DNA from: Argentina anserina | Lineage: Eukaryota; Streptophyta; Magnoliopsida; Rosales; Rosaceae | Reading direction: 5' to 3' | NCBI RefSeq assembly: GCF_933775445.1 | Contig: NC_065877.1 | Coordinates: forward strand, 13,392,001-13,456,000 | DNA length: 64,000 nt | In this document: positions 52,372 through 63,088 of the stretch, one piece after another | How positions within the stretch are numbered: position 1 is the first letter of the stretch | Layout: the number at the start of each line of letters is the position of its first letter | Position numbers and translations under genes: made by a program | The notes under the pieces: generated by a model | Seen by the model: the letters and a program-made list of their open reading frames with translations, nothing else | The model's database searches: none | What the model was told of the DNA's origin: nothing

Positions 52372-53991
52372 ATGTCACGCGGTGAAATTGAATGTCTAGC
52401 TGATTGCGGAACCACCCACACTGTCCTACGGCACAGGCAGTTGTTCACGGATCTAGTGTTTTCGACTTCTTCGATGACTACAATGATTGGCTCGAAATCC
52501 ATCATTCAAGGAAGAGGCACAACTTCTTTCATGTTGCCTAATGGTACGACTCTTAACGTCGTAGACGCTCTTTATGCGCCGAAGTCTCCCCGCACCTTGC
52601 TAAGTTTTAAGGACATACGTGCCAATGGTTTTCACCTTGATACTTATGTTGAGAATGGAGAGGAATATCTTTGTGTTACCTCTGAGAAAGCAGGCCATCG
52701 CCGCATCTTAGAGAAGATGAAGAGTCTTGGGAATGGTTTGTATCTCACTTCCGTTCGGATCTTTGAATCATATGCGGTTGAACGCAACTTTTGTGATTCG
52801 GACTCTTATATGCTTTGGCATGCCCGTCTCGGGCACCCTGGACGTGATATGATGATTAGAATTCTTAAGAATTCACATGGTCATCCATTTTTCAAGTCCC
52901 GGAAGCGATTGGAGGATCACCTCACCCGTGCTCCGCACGGTGAGGCCGTGCCGACCCATGCACCGCACGGTGAGGCCGAGCATGCCTCACTCGGCAGCTC
53001 CACGGCTTTCATGCCGTCGGTGGTGGCATCCCCTCCTTCACAGGAGCTTGTGATGCCTCCCGTGCTTTCACATGCCTCCATGGCAATCTCTGATGCCCAT
53101 CGCTCATTTTGCAAAGCTTGTTCTCTTGCTAAATTTCAAGGAAGTCCTTCTTTTGCTAAGGCTTCAACCGAGAACATTCCATTCTTACAACATATCCAAG
53201 GTGACATTTGTGGACCTATTCAACCAGAATGCGGACCTTTTCGATATTTTATGGTATTGGTTGATGCATCGACGCGTTGGTCACACGTCGCTTTGCTATC
53301 CACAAGGAATGCTGCATTTGCTAAGTTATTAGCTGAGATCATCGAACTCCGGGCTCACCACCCCGATTATCCTATCAAATCCATTCGTTTGGATAATGCT
53401 GGAGAATTCACCTCCAAAACTTTTGATGATTACTGCATGTCTATTGGGATCGAAGTTGAACATCCCGTTCCTCATGTTCATTCACAGAACGGTCTAGCAG
53501 AGGCTACCATCAAGCGTGTTCAGCTTGTTGCTCGGGCAATGGTTATGGGTACTAACCTGCCGGTCTCTGCGTGGGGATATGCAGTGTTGCATGCAGCGAC
53601 ACTTATTCGTTTCCGACCCGCGGCTAACCAAGCGTTTAGTGTGTACCAGATGGTAACTGGTTACGAACCCAATATTTCACACTTACGCATCTTTGGTTGC
53701 GCCGTTTATGTGCCTATTACGCCTCCACTGCGTACTAAGATGGGTCCTCAGAGACGATTAGGTATCTATGTTGGCTACAATTCCCCAACGATTGTCCGCT
53801 ACTTAGAACCAACCACCGGAGATCTCTTTACTGCAGGATTTGCAGATTGTCACTTTGATGAGACATGCTTCCCGTCGTTAGGTGGAGATGGGAATGTTAT
53901 CATTCCAAATGAACGTCAGGAATTGACGTGGTGTGTCCCCACTATGTCTCATTATGATCCCCGCACTGCTCAGAGCGAGTTAGAAGTGTAA
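52372..53991 (+). CDS. Copia pol, protease-integrase part
   Basis: The ATG at 52,372 follows a 3' splice-site sequence. Protease: CLADCGTTHTVLRHRQLF, with DCGTTH where most copia have DSGA; then MTTMIGSKSIIQGRGTTSFM. GAG-pre-integrase: YMLWHARLGHPGRDMMIRIL (HH of the HHCC finger) and FCKACSLAKFQG (CC), between which sits a GC-rich insert of about 60 residues. Integrase core: HIQGDICGPIQPECGPFRYF, SIRLDNAGEFTSKTFDDYC and HSQNGLAEATIKRVQLVARA carry the D, D and E residues; then SVYQMVTGYEPNISHLRIFG. The frame stops at TAA 53,989-53,991, where the downstream frame continues in phase, so this is a nonsense change in a longer pol and not a natural end. Confidence 0.9.
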   Translation: MSRGEIECLADCGTTHTVLRHRQLFTDLVFSTSSMTTMIGSKSIIQGRGTTSFMLPNGTTLNVVDALYAPKSPRTLLSFKDIRANGFHLDTYVENGEEYLCVTSEKAGHRRILEKMKSLGNGLYLTSVRIFESYAVERNFCDSDSYMLWHARLGHPGRDMMIRILKNSHGHPFFKSRKRLEDHLTRAPHGEAVPTHAPHGEAEHASLGSSTAFMPSVVASPPSQELVMPPVLSHASMAISDAHRSFCKACSLAKFQGSPSFAKASTENIPFLQHIQGDICGPIQPECGPFRYFMVLVDASTRWSHVALLSTRNAAFAKLLAEIIELRAHHPDYPIKSIRLDNAGEFTSKTFDDYCMSIGIEVEHPVPHVHSQNGLAEATIKRVQLVARAMVMGTNLPVSAWGYAVLHAATLIRFRPAANQAFSVYQMVTGYEPNISHLRIFGCAVYVPITPPLRTKMGPQRRLGIYVGYNSPTIVRYLEPTTGDLFTAGFADCHFDETCFPSLGGDGNVIIPNERQELTWCVPTMSHYDPRTAQSELEV

Positions 53992-55863
53992 CGCATTATC
54001 GACCTCCAGAAAGTCGCGGATTCGATGCCCGACGGCTTTGTAGATATTGCTAAAGTGACGAGATCAAACATACCCGCTGCGAACGTACCGGCACGGTTGG
54101 ATGTCCCGAAATACGGGCGTGGAAGACAAGCTCCTGGACCTAGCAACGTTGGCACCGCCCCTGACAGTGGGATGGAGGCCGGCGGCGGCACCACCGTACG
54201 CCGTGGTGTTGCCGGCGCCCCTTGTGGCGACGATGCCGAGATGGCCCGGCATGGAGCAGCTTCGGCCTCGGCTCCTCAAAGGAAAAGGGGGAGACCGATA
54301 AACTCTAGGGATTCAAAACCTAGAAAGAAGCGAATGACTAAGGCACAGCGCGTCATCAACGATGAATCACCATCGTATGAAGTTGTCTCTGATTACAGCT
54401 ATGTCCATGAATCAACTCAAGTGTTACCGTGGGACGCTATGGAACCTTGTTTGATGCCAGAGAACAACGAAATTTCAGTGAACTACACAAGTGAGCAGTC
54501 GGTCCGAAACCGAGCCACTACATGCATTGATGACATTTTCGCTTATTCCGTCGCACATGAGATCATGTCTGAAGACGACGTTGAACCTCGCTCTGTAGCT
54601 GAATGCGAACGCAGAGCAGATTGGCCGAAGTGGAAGGAAGCAATCCAGGTAGAACTTGACTCATTAGCGAAGCGAGAAGTCTTCGGAAAGGTTGAATTGA
54701 CTCCAAGAGATGTCAAACATGTTGGACATAAATGGGTCTTCGTTCGTAAGCGTAATGAGATGAACGAGATTGTGCGCTATAAGGCAAGACTCGTGGCGCA
54801 AGGATTCTCACAACGACCTGGTATTGACTATGAAGAGACTTATTCTCCTGTTATGGACATCATTACCTTCCGCTACCTTATTAGTCTGGTAGTGTCTGAA
54901 AGACTAAACATGCAGCTTATGGATGTGGTCACAGCTTATCTCTATGGGGATCTTGACGCAGAGATATACATGAAAGCTCCTGAGGGACTACCTTTACCTC
55001 CATCAAGTGCCTCCAGACCACGCAGTGCTCATGCAGTCAGATTACGTCATTCATTGTACGGGTTAAAGCAATCCGGAAGAATGTGGTACAATCGGTTGCA
55101 TCAATACTTGGTGAGAAGGGGTTACAAGAATGATTAACTATGCCCATGCGTGTTCATACGAAAGACAAATTCCGGATTTGTCATCGTTGCGGTCTACGTT
55201 GATGACATGAACATAATCGGTACTCTTGACGAGATTGAAGAGACCATGTCTTATTTGAAGTCGGAATTTGAGATGAAAGACCTAGGGAGGACGAAATTCT
55301 GTCTCGGCCTTGAGCTTGTGCATAGGGCCGACGGCATCTTAGTGCATCAGTCAAATTACACTCAGAAGATGCTTCGACGTTTCAATATGGATCTATGCAG
55401 TCCATTGTCTACTCCCATGGTCGTCCGAAGTCTAGATATCAAGAAGGATCCCTTCCGTCCTAAAGAGGATGATGAAGAAGTTCTTGGTCTTGAAGTTCCA
55501 TACCTTAGTGCGATTGGGGCACTATTGTATCTTGCTCAATGCACTAGACCGGACATATCTTTCGCAGTGAACTTATTAGCTAGATTTAGCTCCGCACCTA
55601 CGCTACGTCATTGGAATGGGATCAAGCATTTGTTTCGATACTTGAAAGGTTTCATTGACATGGGATTGTTCTACCCCTATTGCAGAGAGAACACCGCCAC
55701 GGTATCTCCCCACCCTACCGCCGTCGCCGACCCCAGCCTTGCCGCCGTACGCCGCAGCGATGCCGCCGGCCGCATGGCGTGGAGACCGTGCGCGGTGCCG
55801 AGAGCAGCCACCGGTCCCGTGCAGCTCTTTCCCCAGATGCAAAGACTCCAAACAACTTGTTAG
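53992..55863 (+). pseudogene. Copia pol, reverse transcriptase part, with in-frame stop
   Basis: In the same frame as the protease-integrase part after the TAA. Between 54,117 and 54,290 lies a GC-rich insert (Gly/Ala-rich). The reverse transcriptase follows: WPKWKEAIQVELDSLAKREV, HKWVFVRKRNEMNEIVRYKA, RLVAQGFSQRPGIDYEETYS, MDVVTAYLYGDLDAEIYMKA with the first catalytic Asp, SLYGLKQSGRMWYNRLHQYL, a second TAA at 55,135-55,137, then VAVYVDDMNIIGTLDEIEET with the YVDD catalytic pair, and FEMKDLGRTKFCLGLELVHR. The frame then enters a GC-rich insert (about 55,690-55,830) and leaves the pol frame. Both stops are TAA where CAA would fit, consistent with C-to-T decay. Confidence 0.88.
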
Positions 55864-56357
55864 TTGGTTATGCCGACGCAAGGTACCTCTCTGACCCTCA
55901 CAAGGCTCGTTCTCAAACCGGTTATGTGTTTACCATTGGGAATACGGCGATATCTTGGAGATTCACAAAGCAATCTCTTGTTGCTACTTCTTCGAATCGC
56001 ACGGAGATCATCGCTCTCCATGAAGCAGTGAAAGAATGTGTTTGGCTACGATCACTTGTTCGCCATATTCGTGATTCTTGTGGATTAGTCTCTACAACTG
56101 ATCAACCTACGTGCATTTATGAAGACAATGCTGCTTGCATAGAGCAGACAAAGTTAGGTTTTATCAAGGGAGACAACACCAAGCATATTTCGCCTAAGTT
56201 CTTCTACAACGTTCAACAACAGAAGTTCTTGAATGTTCAGATCAATCAAGTGAGTTCAGAATCCAATGTTGCGGATTTGTTCACTAAGTCTTTGCCTAAA
56301 TCTACTTTTGTGAAACATGTGAAGAGCATTGGCATGCGTTGTTTATCGGAACACTAG
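55845..56357 (+). pseudogene. Copia pol, RNase H part, frameshifted
   Basis: In a different frame from the reverse transcriptase: NNLLVGYADARYLSDPHKAR (first Asp), TGYVFTIGNTAISWRFTKQS, VATSSNRTEIIALHEAVKEC (catalytic Glu; the neighbouring usual Ala is Thr), TCIYEDNAACIEQTKLGF (Asp) and NTKHISPKFFYNVQQQKFL. The end, LFTKSLPKSTFVKHVKSIGM, is the normal copia pol C-terminus. The shift lies in or near the GC-rich insert at 55,690-55,830. RNase H removes the RNA strand during element DNA synthesis. Confidence 0.88.
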
Positions 56358-56530
56358 AGTTTGGTAGACTTCAGGGGGAGTCTACATCACATGTTAAGAT
56401 CCTTAAGTAGTTGGTGCGTTGTGCTCTTTTTCCCTTCGATCAAGCTTTTGTTTTACCCAAGAGGTTTTTGTTTTGCTTGACAAGGTTTTTACCGAGGCAA
56501 CGTTGTGCGCCATGCAACCTAGGCATGTGA

Positions 56531-56542
56531 CACAAGGGGGAG
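56531..56542 (+). promoter_or_regulatory. Polypurine tract of the 49-kb copia element
   Basis: CACAAGGGGGAG sits immediately before the 3' LTR, the plus-strand priming site. Confidence 0.85.
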
Positions 56543-56727
56543 TGTTCCGGGAGAATTACCATTCTACCCTTATGTGTGTCTTAGCCTAATAGGTTTCCCA
56601 ATAGGAGATAGATTAGCATCTCCGTAGTAGATTAGGATTCCGAATCCTACGGGATTGTGGTGTTGTAAATGCCTATATATAGGCCCCCATATCATTCAAT
56701 AATATACAAGTATTTCATCCTCAAACA
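56543..56727 (+). repeat. 3' LTR of the 49-kb copia element
   Basis: 185 bp, one base different from the 5' LTR. Confidence 0.95.
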
Positions 56728-56732
56728 AATTG

Positions 56733-57700
56733 ATGTTTTTATCTTCTACATAGAGAATTTTTAAAAGAGTTATTGAAGATGTTTTAACATTCGGTTGAAC
56801 GTGTCCCCTTGCGCAACCACCATATTGTCCCTGTATAATCATATCCATGATGCAATTTAATAGATGTTCTGACCTTGATGAGTTAATAGACAGATAGATA
56901 TGTTGCAGTTGTACGTAGTTGTAGCTTGCTAGTGGCTTTTTGAATTAAATGGAGATATATTAATAACGGTCGATGCTGTCAAGTTGTTCAATTTGTCCAC
57001 ATACTTTTCAGTTCATCTTCACAATTCATCAACAGGAGGTGAAATCCAGTGACACTATTAAAGTAAAGAAACAGGCTAGGCCGGAGCTTCTTACATCTGC
57101 CTAGATTAACTAAAGTGGCTAGATTAATAGATGAAATAATTAAGATTAGAAGTAACATCTTCTTATTTATTATTCTCTCTTGTGTGAAAGTTCCCAAGAA
57201 GTTTTATACATGTTAAATTGTTTCACGTTGCTAAATGTAGGATTTATAACTTTCCATACGCAAAGCTCGATCTCCACGAGAAAAGCTTGATCTGAAATCG
57301 CATTTTGAAATAAAAGCTCAAGTGTAATTTAATGTAATGTTCTTCTAAAAGAAAAAAAGTTTAATTTAATGCTAAATATTGGTTGTCAATGATCTATAAG
57401 GAGGAGCCAAATTGGACTCCATATATGAAGGAGGCTAGGACTATTTTTTACCTCTTCTCTTCGGCAATGTACTGATTGCATTGCTTAAGCCTTAATGTGA
57501 CAATGCCTTAGTTACACTAGAAGAGAACAAAAAATGTGTATTTACACAATAAATCTCGAAACAAATAAAAACGAAAATAAAAACATGGAAGAGAATTTAG
57601 GGTTGGTAGGCTCAAGTAGAAAGTAGGTACTTTTTCTGTGTTCTTGCTCTCTAATTTCCCTATTTCTGAGAGCAACTAAATCAACAAAAATCCCCGATAC
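56733..57700. other. No gene seen
   Basis: AT-rich intergenic sequence between the copia element and MED7; short frames only. Confidence 0.45.
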
Positions 57701-57776
57701 AACTAAAGGAATTATCGGACACGTACCCGATACGCCACGTCATCCACGGTTCAGATTTATACAATGACTGCCGCAA

Positions 57777-57783
57777 TATAAAG
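57777..57783 (+). promoter_or_regulatory. TATA-like box of MED7
   Basis: TATAAAG lies about 30-60 bp before the presumed first leader exon. Upstream at about 57,733-57,741 GCCACGTCA has an ACGT core like those bound by plant bZIP proteins; whether it acts here is unknown. Confidence 0.4.
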
Positions 57784-57804
57784 AAAGAAGGTAGCAGAAG
57801 AAAA

Positions 57805-59067
57805 CGCGGAGCAATCCTTCGAGTCCTACTAGCTACACAGGCAAGCTCCTGTTTTTGGGTGTTTCTATTGTGATTGTGAGTTTTTAGCGTGGTTTTTAGA
57901 ATGATGTTCCTTTGAGAGTTGCTAGCTGTTGTAATGTTTTCATCATTTCTTTCTTTGTTTGGGCTTAAGCTTTCTGTGTAAGCTTGAAAATTTCAATTGG
58001 TAGTTATAGAATACCCATATGCCCATAAAGTTTCTTACGTCGTTGTGTATCAGTTTTGTAAAATTCAATGTACTTTGCCATCCCGAATCTGCTTGCTTTG
58101 CTGTTACTCTTTGGGCTATCATCTGTAATGTTTTTGCAACTTGTTGCTCTCTGAGGACCACAGATATAATAACCTAATGCTTGGGGGATTCTTGTACAGG
58201 GTTTTTCAACTTTGAAAACTCTTGGCTTGGGGGATTGCTCAGAGGTTGGACTTGGTTGATAATCTGCTTTCGAGGCACAAGGTTAGTCACCCTGTTGGTT
58301 TTACTATGGTTGATCTATGATGAGTTTTTGGTAATTCTAGAATGTTAGATGTGGTTGATTTTCGTATGAAATAGATCATGATTCATGTGGCTCAGTATGT
58401 GCTTCGAAATTATTAGTTGACTAGGTACCACTAACGAATTGAGTGCCTGATCTTGGTTGTTGAAGATGAAAACTAATAGGCCAAGATCCGTTTGATAGTG
58501 TAGTATCCAGTTATATCTAGTACCGTGGTTGATTTGAACAAAGGAACCAGGAGTTTGTATTTTTAGTATTTGGAGCCAAACATTTGGTAGTTTTCATTGA
58601 CTATTGTTATGTCCATGGTTGAAATTTTCTTGTAGTGCATCTTCTCACCAGAAAAGTCACTAGTGAATCAGGGCTTTGAATTCTAAAATTTTTAGTCCCT
58701 CTTTTTCTTTGTTCTTCGTAAGGAATGCATAGACCTGGGGTTTCTTATTCTGTGACTCTATTTGTTATTGCCAAATTGATGAGTTTACTCTATCTGATTT
58801 GCTTAGCTGAAGTGGAAGTGGAAGTGGAATTGAAGGTTGAAGGTTACAGTAATTGGCTTAGCTGTGGCTGGGAGGGAATTGAGGTAAGAAGCCATATGAT
58901 TTTTTTTATATTCTAGATCTGTTTTTGAGTAATATGGCTGTGTTTTGATTTTGTTGTAAAGTTAAATGATGAGTTCACTCTAGACAATTGTTTCTATCAG
59001 GTCAAAATTAAAATTAATGTTTAATTCCTTTTGGTTGATGTTAGGTTTGGCAGAAAGGGTGCTCGAA
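57805..59067 (+). other. MED7 5' untranslated leader with two predicted introns
   Basis: A first leader exon probably ends at CTACACAG|GCAAGC near 57,840, a GC-AG type donor. The next leader exon runs from 58,200 (after CTTGTACAG) to 58,281 (CACAAG|GTTAGT), and the third begins at 59,045 after GATGTTAG and reaches the start codon at 59,068. The second intron has good GT-AG ends; the first rests on a non-canonical GC donor and is less sure. Confidence 0.5.
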
Positions 59068-61407
59068 ATGGCTAATGCGACCTATCCTCCTCCACCACCG
59101 TATTATAAGCTATACAAAGATTACTTGCAAGATCCCAAATCAGCTCCTGAGCCGCCACCACCTATTGAAGGGACATACATTTGCTATGGTGCTAATTACA
59201 CTGTAAGCATTTTTTTTCTTATTTCCTGCCTGCTAATTACACTATATATAAAGATTGTAAATTTGATATCTGAAGGCAGCTTTGTTTCTTATCTGTGGGT
59301 GCATTAAGTATCGTCGAAACTAGTTAAGTTGTTCAGTTTATTGATACATCATTTAGTTTGTTAAACCAGATAGTGCATTTGAAATTGAAAGTTATGAATT
59401 TTGGGTTTCTAGTTTATCCTTAATGTTTCAGATTATTCTGGTTACGTAATTAACATCCGATCTGATCTTTATTTTCTTGTAATTCATTTATTACAAAGCT
59501 TCTTGTTTACTTTTATAGACGGATGATGTGCTTCCAAGCCTGGAAGAACAGGGAGTGCGTCAACTGTACCCAAAAGGCCCAAATATTGGTATGTCTACCA
59601 CCAGCCTGATTTAGTCGTTATTATCTTTCTTTCTTTCGTATTAATTTATTTGATTGGAAAGAATGAATCGCTATTAAGACAAAAGCTTAGTGCACATGCA
59701 GTGGACAAGTAGTTCTAGTTTAGGTTGTGTTCTCTGAAAAAACTAGCTTTGATATATGTAGGACTTGATTTGAACATCTTCATTCAAATCATCTATATAG
59801 CAGTTTTTCTCCTTAGGGTGAGTGGAATTAAGTAATTAGTAATTGTATTTATTAATGATAATAAAATTTCTATCTGGTAAGCTAGGACACAGATGATATG
59901 TTAATTATCTTCACGTGTTACGAGGCTGAGAGATGTTCAATATGTTACACATATACTTATATACAAACTTGGAAGGAACTACTGACTGTAAAGGCAAGAG
60001 AAGTAGCGCCATTTAAGAAATGTTCATCCCACCTTCAACTTGTTAACCTATTTTTCTAGCCATTGAGAATGTCCATATCCATACTAGCTCCTGTTATCCT
60101 GATAGACCAGGTACTGCAAAACTATGTTTCAACCAGAAATAAGGAACTTCTGGGCAATGTATGAAAGATTATTATGTAAAATTCTGGTTTAGGTACATTA
60201 TTATGTGAGATAATTCGGTGCAAGAAATGAATAGGAAGAGGAACTGCAAGTTTGTATGCTGGTGGTTATTCTAGTTTATATGCAATGCATATTATTAGTA
60301 CTTAGTGGTTTCGTCATTAAATTCATTTATTCTATTGGCCCACCCACCCACTGTTCCACCCTGACACAAGTTGTTCTATGTTGTAGATTATAAGAAGGAA
60401 CTAAGGTCCCTCAACAGAGAATTGCAGCTTCACATTTTGGAACTTGCTGATATTTTGGTGGAGAGACCATCACAATACGCAAGGAGAGTTGAAGAAATAT
60501 CTCTTATATTCAAGAACTTGCACCATCTTCTCAACTCATTGCGGCCCCATCAGGTAAGATATGCTCGGTCTTATAATGTGAGCTGTTGGGGTTGTTATAA
60601 GTGACAACTGTACATTGCTATGTGTTAATTGTGCAGGCTAGGGCAACACTAATTCATATCCTAGAACTTCAGATAAAACGTCGTAAACAAGCTATTGAGG
60701 ATATAAAGAGGTATGCTTTCAACAGTTACTGACAAGCTTAATGACCACTTGATGCTAAACTACTCTACCTTGTTTTCGAAACAATTAAAACGTAAAAATA
60801 ATAGTTTTGCTGTTGTGACTTTATTTCGTTGACCTAATTGATAGAGTGAGATGGTAAGGAAGTTTTTGGGAATACTTTTAATCATTCTATGGTCGTGCTG
60901 GTGGTTGATTACCTTAAAAATGACAGCTGGAATCTGCATATTTGTTGTTGTTTGCTTTAAGATTAACTTGTAGCTGGTGGTGTGATAAATCCTTTTGCGA
61001 ACACTCATCTTTATTATCCCACAGTCTGTTTTCAACATGCCTTTCAGAACTTTGCTTATTGGTCTCAAGATGTCCTTTAAGTTGATGCCAACAAGTTCCA
61101 TGTTTCTTTAACAAACTTTTCTGTTAAAAGTTCTACTGTTATTGTATGGAACCACTGACAGATGAAAATGTGTTTGTTGCAATATTGGTTTAAAAGTTTT
61201 TATGTTGTGTGGAAAGCGATTATAAAATGCTTGAAGGACTGACTGTAACTATGCTCTTAATAAAATGCGGTGTGGATCCAATATCACGATATTATTTGTG
61301 ACTATGGTCTGATTTTCCTTTTTAGGAGGAGACAAGAAGCACAAACACTTTTGAAGGAGTCCCTTGAATCGTTGGAGGACACCAGTGCATCTCTTATGCT
61401 GAAATAG
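59068..61407 (+). CDS. MED7: Mediator of RNA polymerase II transcription subunit 7
   Basis: MED7 is a conserved subunit of the middle module of Mediator, which links gene-specific transcription factors to RNA polymerase II in the nucleus; in known structures it pairs with MED21 and contacts MED31. Five coding exons with GT-AG introns join in frame: 59,068-59,202, 59,519-59,588, 60,387-60,553, 60,637-60,710 and 61,326-61,407, giving 175 residues, near the usual plant length (about 168). The N-terminus has the family signature ATYPPPPPYYKLYKDYL and APEPPPPIEGTYICYGANYT; then DVLPSLEEQGVRQLYP; the third and fourth exons encode the helical part (ELRSLNRELQLHILELADIL, LRPHQARATLIHILELQIKR) that forms a coiled coil with MED21; the last encodes an acidic helix ending at TAG. 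No frame damage was seen. It is the only intact host gene recognised here. Confidence 0.92.
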
Positions 61408-61885
61408 GGAGTGCTCATGTATGTTGAAGTAGGGTGTGCTCATGTACGCTCATAGTTGATGGTGAAGAACCTTTTAGGAGTGTTCTAGTCTCACAAATCA
61501 AATTATCTTGGACAGATCGTTTCATCTAGTACTGGCGTATTTTGTATCATAAACTTTCTAATGTTGAAAGAGAAGTTCTCCATTTGGCTGTTATTGAATG
61601 ATAGTTTCCCTGGTTTTATTTCTAGTCACATGGAAAGATGGACTACAGATATGCACAACCCACTGCCAAAAGGCTATCATTCGTGATAACATTGTTACAT
61701 GTTTTTATTTTCTCAAGTTGCAGACTGCTAGTTGGTGTTATCAACACTTAAAGAATCCAAACACGTATCCAAAGTTCAAACGCCATCTAACACACCAACG
61801 ATTAACCTTGAAATAGACACAGCCTCATACGCTTCTTCATTAGTCCATCTAGGCCTCAACCTGACAACAATGGCTTACAGACTGC
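61408..61885 (+). other. MED7 3' flank
   Basis: Presumed 3' untranslated region and downstream flank. No clear AATAAA signal was found close to the stop. A frame at 61,598-61,816 has no recognisable features. Confidence 0.35.
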
Positions 61886-61889
61886 AATG

Positions 61890-62285
61890 TGCACGAGCCT
61901 CATGACCAATAGGTGACACTTCCCTGCCATTTATCCTAGCCCGGATGACACAAGCTGAGGGAGGTCTAAAACGAAAAGACTGCCACAAACATTCTGACCA
62001 CCCCAGCTCCAATTCACTAACACATTTCTTCTAAGCCGGGGGATAAATTCGTGGACTCACCACTTCAGCATTTTATTCTTCAGTGATCCCACCGTGTCTA
62101 GCTAGACCCGTCGGGATGTAGTCATAATGCAGACAGCCATCCAGTACTTCTATTGCCGTAGTAGGCTCAGCACTCGACAGAAGTTTTGGGATTCTACACA
62201 CTCGGCTGCATGCATGATTCACTTTGCATGGAATGCCATGCTTCTTTAAAAACGCTTGAGCACTCTTCCAATCTTTTTCCAAATA
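61890..62285 (-). pseudogene. Unassigned coding-like fragments
   Basis: On the minus strand a frame at 62,282-62,073 begins MEKDWKSAQAFLKKHGIPCK and continues VNHACSRVCRIPKLLSS. After a stop and a gap a second piece near 62,010-61,890 reads WQSFRFRPPSACVIRARING followed by REVSPIGHEARAHCSL. The composition looks coding, but I do not recognise the family, and the two pieces may belong to one decayed gene. Confidence 0.25.
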
Positions 62286-62289
62286 TGTT

Positions 62290-62935
62290 GCTTGTTCTCC
62301 AGTAAGCTATGTAAAGAGAGATGTGAATTCAGGAATGACCCTCATCGCTGACCCAGAATTTCCATGTACTTAGATGAGGGTCATCGATAGTTTTCACCAG
62401 TTGTGATAAACGATAAAAAATTTCTAGTAACGGTTCTAGCTAGGACATAAGTTATGAAGAATACAGTTATTCGGGATTCGGCTACTGTGCAGCGCTGTAC
62501 CGTATGCAGTAGATACTATTCACATATGCTTTTACCTTAGTTATTATTTAGGTAAAATATATATATATATATATATTGGACGGAGCATGGTGGACCTTGA
62601 TTTATGAGTTTGTTTACTTACGTATTACAAATATATAAATTCATCTTACACTCAAAGGTAAACATTTATTTTTTATCATTATAGCAATTACAACAGCTTC
62701 TAGACTTGAATTATTAGCGTTTGCTAAAATTTCTCAGAAAAGAACTTCAAGAAGAAAAATAACAATATAAAAAGTTAATAAAATATAGGAATAACCTTCT
62801 CAGAAATACAAAACATTATTGGGATATTATATATCGAGTTCAACGTAGAATCTACGAAACGAAAGAAAATACTAAAGCTCTTCGAGAAGTCTTCGAAGAA
62901 GATCAAAAACCCCTTAATTTTTTGAGCATCGGTTA
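62290..62935. other. No gene seen; (AT)n run at about 62,558-62,576
   Basis: AT-rich sequence leading to the pararetrovirus-like leader. Repeated TTCGAGAAGTCTTCGAAGAAG near 62,881-62,901 could be part of a leader stem or enhancer; this is speculative. Confidence 0.35.
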
Positions 62936-62950
62936 GATCCGCCCTAGCTG

Positions 62951-62962
62951 GTATCAGAGTCT
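62951..62962 (+). promoter_or_regulatory. tRNA-Met primer-binding-site-like sequence
   Basis: TGGTATCAGAGT, one base off the consensus used by Caulimoviridae and by many LTR elements. No LTR end (…CA) stands directly before it, which favours a pararetrovirus over an LTR retrotransposon. Confidence 0.6.
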
Positions 62963-63088
62963 GCTTAGCTCAAAAGCAAGTAGGCTAAAAGCCTTATGCC
63001 ATAAAGTTGGCCTCTCTCAACTAATAAGAGAGAATCCAAACCAAAAAATTATCAGGCCTTTTGTATTACAAAAGATTCTGATAGGTGA

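Larger units (their letters stand above)
49353..56727 (+). mobile_element. Complete young Ty1/copia retrotransposon with separate gag and pol frames
   Basis: AATTG at 49,348-49,352 and 56,728-56,732 is an exact 5-bp target duplication. The 185-bp LTRs differ at one base. Inside are a leader with a repeat, an intact gag, a GC-rich non-coding spacer of about 970 bp, and a pol region with two in-frame TAA stops and a frameshift. Good 3' splice sites stand directly before the gag and pol ATGs. The element is recent but this copy cannot make a full pol product. Confidence 0.97.
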
